Below, piece by piece: positions 1 to 12,600 of a stretch of 64,000 bases of DNA. The notes under the pieces are model-generated. The model was not told where the DNA came from, ran no database searches, and saw only the letters and a program-made list of their open reading frames with translations. A program made the position numbers and the translations under genes. Positions within the stretch are counted from its first letter, which is position 1; each line of letters starts with the position of its first letter. Origin of the DNA: Tetrastigma voinierianum (lineage: Eukaryota; Streptophyta; Magnoliopsida; Vitales; Vitaceae); assembly GCA_016808115.1 (NCBI GenBank), contig JAEQBH010002866.1, positions 124,001-188,000 of the forward strand. The letters run 5' to 3'.

Positions 1-1560
1 TATGAATTCGATCACATGGGGATTCTCTCATACTCTGGCACAAAAATTTATGAGAGATATTTGAAGTCCTCATACACAAGATGCCTAATCATTAACAACT
101 TGACAAATATATCATCAATATATGAACTAAGAATATAAAAACGCCCTCATGATCTTTTTGGAGTAAAAATTCTTGCCCAGATCAACGAGTGTTTGTGAAA
201 ATCAGGAAAGGGTGAGATCAGTATCATTGAGCTTAAGATACTAATCTTCTAGAAGCTGTGATTTCTTAGTTTGCATCAGCCATGATTGTTTCCTTCTAGC
301 CTGGAAAAACTTCTCAGGATTAGATCACATACTTAAGCTTCCTTCGCTTTAGATCTCAAAAGTGAAATGTTGTTTTTCCACGTCCATTTGTTGTAACTCT
401 AAAGATCATATTGAGCTACTAAAGCCATGATTCATAGCAATGAATCTTTGCTTTTATAGCGAATTTGAAAATGTCTCTTTATAGTAAGTGTAGTCTTTCT
501 AAAATATAACCCCTTAACAAAACAAGTCTAGCTTTATGACATTACGATGATGTTGCCATTCGAGGAATCACGATTTGATGTAAAAGCCCATTTTTCACAT
601 CAGCTCATTTTGAACTCTTTGCAGCAGATTCAATGAGATCCCGAACATTGTTTGAAGATGGCATTGATTTTAGCTCTTCTTTCATAGCATCAGTCCATTT
701 ATGGGGACTTATCCTTTTATTGGTAAGCATAAAAATAGGATCATTATCAATGCCACGATCATGTAGGAGTCTTTGACCGAGCTACATAATCATCCGAAAA
801 TAAGCACTTCACTTCACCCTTACGGGTTTTATTTAAGGCTATTCCCGAGTAGTTTCATTTATATAAAATTTGTGGTGATTAGATTATTCTTGGTGCTTCT
901 TCAATTCAGAGTAGTATACAGCAGATTGTTTTGTTCTTGCAGTGGAACAACATTTAAGACAATTTGTGGATGTAGAAATATTTAAGGAGTAATGAGAAGC
1001 ATTAGCTTCCATATTTCATTGATTTCCAAGATTTTTCATTAACACTCACTAACTTCACCGTTCTCAAATAAATTTGGCGTGCCGTTTCAAATATTTTGAG
1101 AGCTATGTTTTTTGGATAGTAAAGCCTATACCCTTTAAGTTCTCTAAGTATCAATAAAGTAAAACCACTTATAAAGTTAAGAATGCAATTTGGGATTCAA
1201 TGTGGATTATATATGTGCTTTACAACTTTGGACAACTTTAAACATAAGAATTATTTCAAACTAAGGTTTCCCTTCGGTCATAACTGAAGGTTTTAGGGTA
1301 CTTACTAGGAATTATAAAGCCAACAATATTCAGTTTTAAGGTGCGCCACATCCACAAGGATTTGGAGTAATGAGGGTACAAATGTACTCCCGACATATCC
1401 ATTAATGTTTTTATTTCACACCTTTTGCCACACTGTTTTGTTGAGGTGTACTGTGGCATGGATTGTGTGCACATAATATATGTCTTCACGGGGAACTTTA
1501 CTGGAAATGGACCTAGATTTTGTCCAGTTCAATCATACTTTCATAATATTCAATTGCTGA
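1..1560 (-). pseudogene. Decayed Ty1/copia pol fragment
   Basis: No long frame survives, but two stretches read as copia polyprotein on the minus strand. Around 600-760 the frame gives KRISPHKWTDAMKEELKSM, which matches the region just before copia reverse transcriptase. Around 1380-1480 a frame gives HSTPQQNSVAK, matching the conserved integrase motif TPQQNGVAER, followed by a frameshifted NRTIMDMAR-like segment. The order (RT at lower coordinates, integrase at higher) agrees with minus-strand transcription. The sequence is broken by many stops and indels. Only the pol part is visible; no LTR for it is seen inside the window. Confidence 0.6.
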
Positions 1561-3050
1561 TGCCCAAAACCGAGGATAAGTTAACTGATATCTAAACTTT
1601 CATGGAATTTCTCACCTTGGGTGGTATTTTTAAGTCTTGGCGACCCTTCCAGGTAGTGCAATTAATGTGTAGACATGAGTCCATAAATCACCACCTCAGT
1701 ACATCTCTTACTTTCCAGGGACCCCCATTCATTCATAATTTGGAAGAGTTAAAAAATATGAAAATAATATAAATACAATGTAAAGAGTGCAGTCAAACTC
1801 TCATACCGTGTTACATGCAAACCATAATGTAATGGTCAGAAGAATTTTACGATTACAAATTAGCACTAGCCACCAAATACATTAACCAATTAGTTTCATT
1901 ACTGACACTTTTTACGAAAAGGTTACATCAGTACATGTGCTGGCCTTCTTGGCGATCATGACCTTGTTGGCGTCATCCATGATTGTATACCTTGCACGAA
2001 GGGTTGTCCCATAAAAGTTGAATACGGCGAGTGAGAGAACTTTTTCTACGAGGCTACTCCGCTAAGTGAACATGCAATGTTCACTCAACGCTAAATTCAC
2101 ATTCAACGAGGTACATTGCCAGTCTATATAGGAGATCCCTACATGTGTCACCCATGAAATGAGATGAGACTCAATCATGTACCATGCGCCAGAGTCCTGC
2201 GTTGGCTCCTCACTGAAGCCTAAGCCCTTATTGTGATAAACGTCGACTCTTGATGACATCGATGATCATTTTTCTAAACAATTTTCATTTGTTTATAAAC
2301 CAGCTTTTGGATGATACATATCATGACTGATCATTTATATTCAAAACCATGCGCCTTGGCTGATCTTGTGGATGCTGGTGTCACTGAGGCTTTGCAAACC
2401 TAAGACACTTTTATTGCTTTCACCATTAGGGACTAGCATCTAACCATAATTGGAGGTGAAATTAACTCTCACGAGGGGATCTATCCGCCTAACTATTTGA
2501 TGCAGACACATGTTTTCTTTACCATTTAATCAATTTCATGCAGCTCTATTGACGTTGTCCGCGTACAACATAGCTCACTCAGTAGGCGACACCAAGTGGT
2601 AATGATTCATTAACCATGCACTCATGCCGGAACAATGCGTGTCGTCGTATGGAATGCTGATATACCTGAGCATGTTATATCATGTCACGTAATGAAAGCT
2701 GCATGGACAACCACGATCCACCATACCGGTGTCATGGACAATCACATCACATATGACTTCCCATACATCCCATTTAATTCATGTCAATGTATCATGAAAC
2801 ATATGTAAACATTCACATTCAACATGTCGTTCTCATGATCAGCGATGACACACCGCAACAAGCATTACTTAATGGTCATTGCACATAACAATTTATCACA
2901 TGTCAATATATTAGAACACACACATTGACATCCAAACATGTCACTCTTAGTCAAGAAATGACACACTCAAACAAGTTATACAATGGCCTCCGAAGCAAGC
3001 CATACAGAATCACAAAGCAGGGCCATGGGGAGGCGGAAATTTAATGAGGA
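1560..3050 (-). repeat. Left (3') LTR of gypsy element 1
   Basis: Direct repeat of about 6255-7760. The clearest shared segment is 2881-3017 against 7566-7713, which match almost base for base apart from scattered substitutions. Another shared block is 2005-2090 against 6695-6780, including the phrase catgcaatgttcactc. The left edge is uncertain because similarity fades before about 1700. Confidence 0.55.
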
Positions 3051-3249
3051 ACCGCAAACACAAACTCTCAGCAGGACCACGCGAGGCTCTTTAGTAGCCT
3101 CTCCCTTAGCCCTAGGTAAAGCGATTTTCTAGAGCGAGCAACAACTCACCACAGGGGATGGTAAATGCAAGGTGAATCATATTAATCCTCTGAATGCTCC
3201 ATCCACCTACATTGCCTCATGTTGAGGTCCCGTTGTGTAAAAATGTACT

Positions 3250-3540
3250 TTAGACTTTTGTGGTCTTAAAACACCTTGAAAGGCTCATCGTATAAATAGT
3301 GGCGCCAAGCCTTTAAGGCAAAGACAATGGTCGCCAACTCCATGTCATGTGTAGGGTAACTCTACTCGTGGTTCTTCATCTGCCAAGAACCATAAGCCAC
3401 CACCCTCCCCAGACCGCATCAAAATACATCCCAGTTCGTCCTTGGAGGCATCCTGATACACTATGTACCTCCGTCCCTCTCTTGGGACTATCGAATAAGA
3501 GTTGAAATAAGCCTCCTCTTTTGAATTCGCTGGAACCACC
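3250..3540 (-). pseudogene. Gypsy RNase H remnant (element 1)
   Basis: On the minus strand the frame reads YIVYQDASKDELGCILM, the start of the gypsy RNase H domain (usual form VYCDASKDGLGCVLM). Further on, a frame gives NYPTHDMELA and the expected continuation into the ALK-WRHYLYG region around 3260-3300. The first catalytic aspartate (YQDAS) is visible. The frame is broken after about 64 residues. Confidence 0.75.
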
Positions 3541-3599
3541 CTCTCACAAGTCGGAGGCCTTGCACTCAGGCGACACTGGCTGGGGTTGGCGCCTCATCG

Positions 3600-4475
3600 C
3601 AGGCGCGGATAGCAGGGAGAAGTCCTCAATGAACCTCCTTTAATACCACCCCTTGATCAAGCTGCGCTCATCTCGAGATTGACTTAGTCTCTTCCAGCTA
3701 AATGCTTGCCTCAACGCTTCTCTCGGTCCACGGATACCCCCAAAGCCCGGTACCATATGCCCTGCCCCGCCTGGAATCTCTCACCTCAATAAGCTGAAAC
3801 TCACTTCTTTGATTTGACATACAGGCGATGCTCTCTCGAGTGGAGAGCGACCCTCGAGTGACCCTGCAGTCCTCCTCAGAGCTTGTTAAAGATCAAGATG
3901 TCGTGCAAAAACCACAACAAGCAATGAGGATCCAGAGTAGAGTTTGGAATGCCCTATGCATAAGGATCCATGAATGCCAGCTGGGCATTAGTCAATCAGA
4001 AACGACATCCAGCATGAACTGAAATGCGTATCACGTTCTAAAGAACCGTCTTTAGGGATATCCGCCTCCCTAACTCTTAACTGATGGTAGCCGGTGCAGA
4101 GATTTATCTTGGAATAGACTCGTGCCCCTCTCAACTGATCAAACAAATCATCAATCACACTTGTGAATAATTTTTATTTTTGTCAGTGACCTTTATTCAT
4201 TTGCTGGTATCCCATTCGCTGATGCGAAGAGTCTTGTCTCTTTTCTTGGCAAACAAAATCAGAGTGTCCCAAGGTGAAGTGCTATGTCTAATGAAACCTC
4301 TGTCCAACAATTCTTGCGATTGGGCCTTGGGTTCTATGTTTCGAGCGGGCATCATTCTATCTTGAGTCATAGAAATAGAGCGATGTGGCACAGGGTCTGA
4401 CATAATAACAAAGTCTACATCCCTATACGGAGATAATCTTGGTAGTTCATCCAGAAAAACGTCATAAGTACTCAC
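3600..4475 (-). pseudogene. Gypsy reverse transcriptase remnant (element 1)
   Basis: The best part, 4197-4475, reads DVFLDELPRLSPYRDVDF and then LLDRGFIRHSTSPWDTLILF. These match the typical plant gypsy entry to RT (FPDELPGLPPYREVDF; LLDKGFIRPSTSPWGAPVLF). The following RT core to about 3600 is scrambled by indels and I could not find a clean catalytic YxDD box. Confidence 0.75.
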
Positions 4476-5169
4476 AAATCCTTTCCAGTGAATCGAATCT
4501 ATCTGCCTCGTCTTCGAGGTGGGACTTACTAGCCAAACCTTGACTTCACATGCCTAAGAGTGCGACTCTAGGTAAAGGTATCATACTTGTCCCCCCCAAA
4601 AACATAACGAAGTCTTGTTCAGGTGTGTATGCCGTAGCCTCCCTACGATCCACGGGGTGGCGACGACTCGTGTGCCGTCAGCTGAGTCCATCAAGGATGA
4701 CATCAAACTCAGAGCATGTCACATGACCCGCCGGGTCCATCAGTGATAGAGATCACGAGATCTCCAACTCACAATCCAGGCATATCTTATCAGCCCTGGC
4801 CACTAGTTCCTGGGGAGAACTCACATCAAACATATTGCATTAAGGTTTGACCTCTGACCCAGTCTTTCGCATGATGCATCAGCGAATGAATGAGATACCG
4901 AATCAAACAATACTTTTGCCCATAGCGAAGAGTAGAAATATCACTGAATACAGTCAGTGATGCGCAAGCTCAATACGGGGGCCAGCGATAAGTAGACATG
5001 CCCACTGGATCTTTGAAATCCCGACTGTGAGCCACATCTGAACCCTCAACCCAGCTACCTTAGCCCATATGCTTTGTATCTACGAAAACGATGGAGTTCT
5101 GTGCGGCACCTTAGGACCCAGTACTCTTCCCTGGCCCATGGTGGGTGGTAAAGGAGGAACAAATGCGCG

Positions 5170-5743
5170 TCATGCATCTTGATGGCCCAGTTTGTGATTG
5201 TCCATGGCCCAGGCCCATGGTATCCCTTCTAGTCCCACAATTTTACCCCGGATGGATAATTTCAAACCATCCTCAAATTTCCTTACTTTGGCCATGTCCG
5301 TGGCCACATAACCATCCGTGAAACATGCTAATTCAATGAACTTAGCCACGTATTCGAGCACCATCATCGTTCCTTGTTTTAACTCTAGGGCTCATGGCTT
5401 TTATGTGGGTACGGATGCGAAATATTTTCCCATGAAGGAGCTCATGGGAGATTCTTCCCATGTCATTGCCTCCAAGTTCTCGGACTTTGACCCCGATCCT
5501 ACCATGCCAGTTGTTCACCCTCTAGTGGAATGCGGCTAGTCTTATTCTCATGGCATCGGAGGTGATCTCATGGCCTCCCAAGATCTTGACTTGCTGAGAC
5601 CAATGCTGATCGGCCGCCAGGTTCCCCTCTTTCCCTTGGGGGGTTGGAGGATGTGCCACCTTAAACCTCTGGAGGTGCACCAGTCTCACGACCCACATTT
5701 TCTTTGTGTGCAATGAATTGGTAACCACAACGCCCCAAAACAC
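5170..5743 (-). pseudogene. Gypsy gag remnant (element 1)
   Basis: Two overlapping minus-strand frames match a plant gypsy gag. At 5522-5743 the text RFKVAHPPTPQGKEG, AADQHW and EITSDAMRIRLAAF corresponds to the gag core. At 5170-5367 EYVAKFIELACFTDGYVATD and AKVRKFEDGLKLSIRGKIVG continue the same domain. At least one frameshift separates them. The zinc knuckle and protease expected between about 4500 and 5150 are too decayed to call. Confidence 0.75.
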
Positions 5744-6240
5744 AATGGTGGCGATCTGACACTAATAGCCTCCATGAAGGCTTGTTGGTCAAAGGCCAGT
5801 GGTGGCTGGTTGTTGCCTTCCACCGCCTCTACGTCCTCTTCCTCGACTTGCCATCTACACATGTCAAATAGAAAATTGAGATTTATTTTCTTATCTAACT
5901 AGTAGTGCATGTGTCAACTACTAATAGACCTCAACATCCCTAACTATCCTGTTCATTCTTTTCTAAACACCTAAGGTTATGTTTTTCTAACCTAGTATTT
6001 CCTCTTTCTATACATTTACCATGTATATAATTCCACCACTGTTTATCTCTTTTCCAAATCATGTAGCACATTTAGGCACAAAACATATGAAATGCCTGAT
6101 AGAATGCAATGTTCAAACCCATGCCAATGTGATCCACTGAGTAATCATGCATGTTATGATGTAAAACTATTACACACCATAACTCAAAATGAATCCTAAT
6201 GACTAGACCATCCATCGACCTTAGGTGATAGTATGCTTAT

Positions 6241-6251
6241 GCTCGATACCA
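6241..6251 (-). other. Primer binding site-like motif (element 1)
   Basis: The plus strand has gctcgatacca, the reverse complement of TGGTATCAGAGC, the site complementary to the 3' end of initiator tRNA-Met, with one base missing. It lies directly left of the right LTR, which is where the primer site of a minus-strand element should be. Confidence 0.5.
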
Positions 6252-6254
6252 AGT

Positions 6255-7760
6255 TGTGGCCTTCCCCAGAGCTTCAGGGGTCCCAGTGGAGTGAGTCATC
6301 AGCACAACGGAATTTACCTTAGTTCATTGCACACAAGTCTTGGTGCGAATCGATTTTAATTACTCATGGACAGTTGCTGGCACACACATGAAGTCGTCCT
6401 TCACCCGAGACCATTCATTTCATATTTAAAGTTAAAAATGTAGGGAATACAAACACCATCTGATCACGCCGAGGTCAATCACGACTCCCTTACCGGCGTG
6501 TGCATGCGATATGCCTTGACGGAGTCGAAAAGGAATTTAATTATAATTCTTTTACTTTAAAAGCCATGCTAGGACTAGTTTGCCCCAAGAACTTTTGAAA
6601 AAAAGATTTATCAAGGCCACATGATGACCTTCTTCCCATGATACGTACTCGTGCGGTAGCTAGACGATCGCAGGGTGTAGACTACACACGAAAGGGTTGT
6701 CATAAAGGTGGAAGGCATGATAGAGAATACTACTTATAGGGCTGCTCTCGTAAGTGCACATGCAATGTTCACTCTGACATTTCACATTCACATTCAATAG
6801 AACATGCAATTCTATATGGAATCCACATGTCATGCTATGAAATGAGATGAGACTTAATCATGTACCATGCGCGAGTCCTCAGGCTCCATCCAAACAGCAC
6901 TTAAGCCTATATTGTGACAAGTAGTCGTGCGGATGACATCCAGTGATCATTTTCAAAACAATTTTTCATTTTGTTTATAAACGAAGCTTTTGGATGATAC
7001 ATCACGATGATAATTTTTATATTCAAAACCATCGCCTTTTTTTGTGTGGAGTATGGTTTTGATATCACCACCATGAGCTCCACAGGCTTCAGGAACACTT
7101 TTACGGCCTTTTACGGGTTAGGTTCTGCTTACCATAATTGGCGAGTCTTTCACCCGAGAGGGGATCTATCCCTTCTTGCTGATACCCGGCACATATTTTC
7201 TTTACCATTTTAATCAATCGTGCGACTTTGTTTGACGGTATCCCATTTAACCTAGCCCACCCAATCAAACACCAAACGTAGTGTTGATTCATTAACCATG
7301 CACTCACACCCATTTAATGCGATGTCCCTGTGCATATGCAATGCAATATGTCATTGTATGTTATATCATGTCATATAATGAATAACATGGGCAACCACAG
7401 TCACACACTTTACGGTGTCATGGACAATTGCATCACCTACATACTGACTTCCATATCATTTCATTCAAGCGCCAATATATCATACAAGCATATATCAACA
7501 TTCACATTCAACATGTCATTCTATGAACAAGCAATGACACACACAAAAGCAAGCCATGTAATGGCTATTGCACATAACAATTTACCATATGTCAATATAT
7601 TAGAACATGCACAATGACATCCAAACATGTCACTCTTAGTCAAGCAATGACACACTCAAACAAGTCATACAATGGCCTCCGAAGCAAGCCATACACAATC
7701 ACAAATCGAGCCATGAGCCAACCCAAATAGGCCATAAACATAGGCCTCAAATAATGAGGC
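6255..7760 (-). repeat. Right (5') LTR of gypsy element 1
   Basis: Direct repeat of about 1560-3050; see the shared blocks given there. The inner edge follows the primer-site-like motif. Similarity to the left copy weakens after 7713. Confidence 0.55.
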
Positions 7761-7908
7761 TCATCTAAAGTGTATACTTCTCACAGCGAAAGGGGTTCGC
7801 ATAGCGAACGACTTTCACCTAAGTAAGTTCAGAAAGGATACATTTTTAATCTCGGGCTCGTCTAAACACATACTTTTGCCGTGAACCCCTTAGCCTAAGC
7901 ACAGGTGG

Positions 7909-9942
7909 TGCTATCATCTCACACCCCTACCCCCTCTGAGCGAAGGAAGCGCGACGGGCTTTGACGCTCTTTACGAAACTTTCCTAACATTATGGGCCCA
8001 TTCGATAAACAAATCATATATCATGATATAACTTTGTAAAACTACCACCGTGAGTGGTGTTTAAAATGTCACACAACTTCACGCTATATTAGCGAGTCCA
8101 CATTTACTTGTACATAAACAAATTCCATTATTACAAAACTTGTACATTTACATTCAACAATAGAGACAAAAACCTACATCAGGTGGACTTCTACTGTTGT
8201 GTTTGCCCTAGCTGATGTGGAACGCCACGGATGTCCTCTTCAGTACCTGCGGATAAACGCACTGCATTCCAAGCATAAGCTTGAGTGGGGAAATGAATAA
8301 CGATTATGACCCTTGGTGGTACATTATAGGACTTACATATAACACTTAACTCTTATAAATGCAGATTTCATATCTCACGACACGGGAGTTCAGGCGAAAA
8401 TCTTGTATAGAAGGTACCTGTAGGTACATTACATATCATAACTAATTTCTTATACTTTCTTCTTGTTCATTATTCGTATTCTTTTCATATAAATGTTTGC
8501 ATAAGTCATATTATTCAGATAGACAACATATAAGAATTGCCTGCATAGATCAGTAACAATGAATGATAGGGACACATGAGGGAGGGAGCCCTTTAGGTGC
8601 ATGAAGTACTGAGCGATCTTGGTAGAAGTGTGCTGCTTACGTAGGGGTGTAGTAGTAACTAGCGGGGTGCCGAAAGCGATCGAGGATGTGCACCGCCCAC
8701 ATATATGATGTTGTAACCTTTAGCGAAGTCATCGAGCGATCGGAGACCTCCTACCCGCGTAGCGAGTCGCGACATTGGCGAAGTCTTGCGAAATCGTGAT
8801 TGAGACGTGCACCCACGTAACGAAGTGTCATTATCACTAGCAAGAGTGCGGAAACGTGATCAAAGACGTGCCCCTGTTTATTTTCACTATTGGTCTTAAG
8901 CGGGCATATAATTATATGTCTTATTGAGTATTATATTGTTCTTGAACACATTAGCAAATGAGAGCGAAAATATTATTTGCCCAAACTACCCTTCAAATGA
9001 TGATTGCAAAAATTTTCATATAATTTTTATACTTGTCGAACACTGTTTCACTTATTAGGATCCTCATTAATCCAATAGATGATTGTGGCGAGTGGAAGAG
9101 GAACCAAAGCAGGACTCGCATGGCACTGGGAAGCGATGCTCGCTGGGTAGAGCAACGCTGGGGACTAGAAAGTGAAGAAATTCGGGCCTCTGGTTCGCTT
9201 AGGCGTAGGGACCTTCGTCGAGGCGGAACTCCATGCTTAGGTGTGCACTCCTACGCCTAGGCGTAGGGGTGTTAAGCAAAATGCAGAATTAACTAGGTTT
9301 GGCCCTTTTCAAATAAACCATAAAACTCATCTTATACCAACCAACAACACTTCTAATAGAATTTTTACCAACCAACAACACTTCTAATAGAATTTTTCCT
9401 ACATAACTTATACAAAAACCAAACATAAGAAATTTCCAAACATGAGTTCCAAACAATTTCCAAACCAAAGTTCCAAACTTCCAAACTACTAATATCAAGT
9501 TCCAAACAAAGGAGATGTGCCAAACTTGGATTTCTTCTTCTTTTTCTCTTCTTCTCTTCTCTTCTTCTTCTCTTCTTCTCTTCTCTTCTCCCACCATAAA
9601 GCTAAGCTTTCTCACGAGGAAATGGTATTTTGGCCTTCTCACCTCTAAGGCATGTTTTATTTTTATCTTTATTACGATTTAATTTCTACGTTTTTTGCTA
9701 TTAAGGCACTTCATCTTTCTAATATTTACAATCAACTTATTCAATTTCTGCTTGGCATATAATACTTTATCCATATGACCTTTATAGATCCCTAGTTGAT
9801 GAAATTACTAATTTACCCAGTTAATCTGGGTTTTTATCATTTTTTTCTCACTTTTGGCACTTAAATTCCCGAAAATGCAAAATTTACTTATATTTATACC
9901 CTAAACATGGCGAACTACTAGGGGCATGTTTGGGGGTCTTCC
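7909..9942 (-). repeat. Left (3') LTR of gypsy element 2
   Basis: Direct repeat of 14603-16563. Shared landmarks include the block near 8180-8580 (aligned with 14870-15250), the oligopurine/oligopyrimidine tract near 9535-9590 (aligned with 16155-16210) and the tail at 9895-9942 (aligned with 16510-16562). The minus-strand start is a degenerate form of the common plant LTR start TGTAACRCCCC. A segment at 9195-9270 holds several CGCCTAGGCG-like palindromes. Confidence 0.7.
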
Positions 9943-9957
9943 TTCCCTCCCTCACCC
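9943..9957 (-). other. Polypurine tract of gypsy element 2
   Basis: The plus strand is almost pure pyrimidine here (ttccctccctcaccc), so the minus strand is a purine tract immediately before the 3' LTR, the standard priming site for second-strand synthesis. Its position supports the LTR edge at about 9942. Confidence 0.65.
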
Positions 9958-10172
9958 AAAATTTAGTCTCGAAATTCATACAGTGAAGAGTTATTAGATC
10001 TTTGTGCCCTCATTACATCGATTTTGGTTTCCAAGTTACTTCTCAGCTCTTGTGGTCTGTTGCCCAAAAACACCTTTACCAGAGAGACTTATTTGTCCCA
10101 TAGTTGTTTTACTTCACGATCTAGAATAGCTTTTGGCTCTTCATCATGAAATCACGATTGCACTTGTATATC

Positions 10173-11300
10173 TTATGCAGCAATATGGCATGATTCATCA
10201 TAATGGTATTTTCGAAGCATTGACACATGGAACACATTATGTAATTTGGCCAATTCCAACATGAGGGCCAAACGATACGCTACTAGTCCAATTCTATCTA
10301 AAATCTCATACGATCCGATAAACCTTGGACTCAATTTTCCTTTCTTTCTAAACCGGAGTATCTTCCTCCATGGCGATACTTTCAAGAAAACCTTATCTCC
10401 AACTTCATACTCTATGTCCTTTCTTTTCAGATCTGCATAAGACTTTTGTTTATCACAAGCAGCTTTTAACCTTTGCTGAATGATCCGAACTTTTTCTTCT
10501 ATCTCTTTCACTAAATTAAGACTAATTACTTTATGCTCATTCAATTCAGTCCAACATACAGGAGTTCTACATTTTCTTCCATACAAAGCTTCATAAGGGG
10601 CCATACCAATACTTGATTGATAAATGTTGTTATAAGAAAATTCCATAAGGGACATATGCCTATCCCAACTTCCAGGACAATGTAGCTAGCCCGAAGCATA
10701 TCTTCCCGCATGAATTACTCTTTACAGTTGTCATCAGTTTTTTGGATGAAGCGGAAATTTTTAAAAATTTGGCAGTACTAAAATTTGTGCAATTCTTTCC
10801 AAAGGCACCTTGGCGTAAGCAGTGGATCGTGGTTAGATATTATTGATAGTGGAACCCCATGCAATCGAACTATCTTGTTGTTCATACAGCTCCTTCTTGA
10901 TCCATGGAATAGTCGATCGGACGACCAGAAGTGGTAGACTTTGTGAGTTTGTCTCAAATTTTTGGATGAATCATGTTTTCTTGGGTCGGGGGGGAGAAGC
11001 CCAGGATCTAATCATATTATGTTGTCCCACTTCCGTGTGGAGTGTGGAATGGGGTTAAGCTGCACCGCACGAATGGTTCTTGATGTTCAGCCTTTACTTG
11101 CTGACAAGTCAGACATTTAGACACATACTCTACGATATCCTTTTTCATCCCTCACCACCAATAGTATTGTTTCAAATCCTGGTTCATCTTATTTACTCGG
11201 GGATGCATGACCAGACACGGTATTGTAAGCTTTCATACATCAATTTCTTTTTCAAATCCTGGACATTCGGTACACATAATCTGCTCTTGTAATACAAACC
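10173..11300 (-). pseudogene. Gypsy integrase remnant (element 2)
   Basis: The longest clean retroelement frame in the first 20 kb (10173-10655, 160 codons) covers the integrase C-terminus. It includes GMAPYEALYGRKCRTPVCW, then EVGDKVFLKVSPWRKILRF, GKLSPRFIGSYEIL and LHNVFHVSMLRKY, wording typical of plant Tekay/Del chromoviruses. The frame continues upstream through PGSWDRHMSL before decay sets in. Around 11080-11220 another frame gives MKKDIVEYVSKCLTCQQVK, the zinc-binding (HHCC) domain at the integrase N-terminus. The DDE core between them is too damaged to follow. A stop within the zinc-binding segment and several frameshifts rule out function. Confidence 0.85.
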
Positions 11301-11499
11301 TTCAGAAACTCACATCTAAATAGTAGTCTTGTCTCCCTTTCTAACTAATTATGTTACTTCTTGTACATGACATCATTCTTCTGAGCATCTCTTATCATCA
11401 TTTTCAAATCAGGAGTAACTCTCAGTTGAGCCAACAAGGCTCCATCAGTTCAGCAAATCTCCATGCATTCTTTCGGGAGACCAATGCGAAATCATTTTC

Positions 11500-12600
11500 T
11501 TTTTCAAAGCATACACGCCCGCCACGTTAGCTTTTCGGTGGTAATCGATTATGTAATCATAGTCGGCGACGATTCAACCGCCGCGTTGCACCTCGAGTTC
11601 GAGTTCTTACGATTTAGCGATACTTAAGGGCTGCTTGCGATGCGCAAGATTCTGCATTTTTTCATCATATAAATAGTGTGGCTAGATTTTCGGCGAACAC
11701 TGCGCTGCAACTCTAAATCATGTGGCCCAGGATAGTGCGCTTAGTGCCACGGTTTCAATTGTGCGGGGCATATGCCTGCTTTTCCATATTGCATCAATAC
11801 ACTTAAACCAAATTTTGTTTGTCATATACGTAACGTCTCTACCGAGTAAGTGTGATCGACAGTCTTTTATTTTCTTGTATTCAAACGGCGACATACTTTA
11901 TGAACTTCTTGCTACCGAATAACTTTGTAGCTGAAAGATGCTACTGTGAAAATCCTTTACAAAGCGTCTATAATGGCCGAGTGACCGAAACCTGCCTCAT
12001 ACATTTGTTTGGTTTCCAATTTCACAATTGCTTCAATTTTGGCGAGGTCGACTCTAATACCTTTGTGGGCGCCTTAAATATAAGCCTAGATTGATACTTC
12101 CTTCCCAAGCAAAATCACATTTAACCAACAGCAAACAACTTTTCTCTCTTAGGATGTAACACCGTCTCGAATGTTGTTCATGTTGCTGTACATCACTTAG
12201 ACTACACCAAGATATGTCAATGAATACCACTATAAATTGAACCAAATAAGGGTGGAAAACCCTATTCATCAATCCATGAATGCGGCGGTCTGCGTTGGTC
12301 TTGGAAATATGGCATTCTTAAAGCTGCAGCGACCATATCGGATTAAAGGTTGTTTAGGACATGTAAATCTTTCACTCAAACTTGGAAGTAACTATCGATC
12401 GTTATACAGATCTATCTTAGAAAACGCTCTTTCAGCTTATCAAAAGATCTTCCTATTCTGTGATGAATATTATTCTACATTTACTTTGTTATTTGTTGAT
12501 AATCAATGCACGCTGTCGGAGTGTCATCTTTCTTTTTAACAAACAAACCGATTTGCACCAGGTGAAACACTAGGTGAGATGAATCACTTTGTCCCATTCA
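11500..12600 (-). pseudogene. Gypsy RT-RNase H remnant (element 2)
   Basis: At 12054-12272 the minus strand reads NRVFHPYLVQFIVVFID, then a degraded stretch corresponding to DILVYSRSEEEHEQHLR, and EKSCLLLVKCDFAW. This is the RT palm with the catalytic FIDD box damaged to FIDI. At 11500-11600 a frame gives DYDYIIDYHRKANV, the end of RNase H (usual form DYDYIIDYHPGKANVVADALSRK). Both lie between the integrase and the presumed gag, in normal order. Confidence 0.7.

Larger units (their letters stand above)
1560..7760 (-). mobile_element. Degenerate Ty3/gypsy element 1, integrase missing
   Basis: Two direct repeats of about 1.4-1.5 kb bracket gag, RT and RNase H remnants that all read on the minus strand. 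A primer-site-like sequence lies at the inner edge of the right repeat, as expected for a 5' LTR of a minus-strand element. Only about 200 bp separate the RNase H remnant (to about 3250) from the left LTR (from about 3050), so the integrase, which should lie there, has been lost. The element is clearly dead. The pol and gag resemble plant chromoviruses. The outer ends are approximate and no target duplication could be identified. Confidence 0.65.

Noticed and set aside
7330..7617. A 95-codon plus-strand frame
   Set aside because: Lies inside the gypsy element 1 LTR, and its homologous counterpart in the other LTR is not open.
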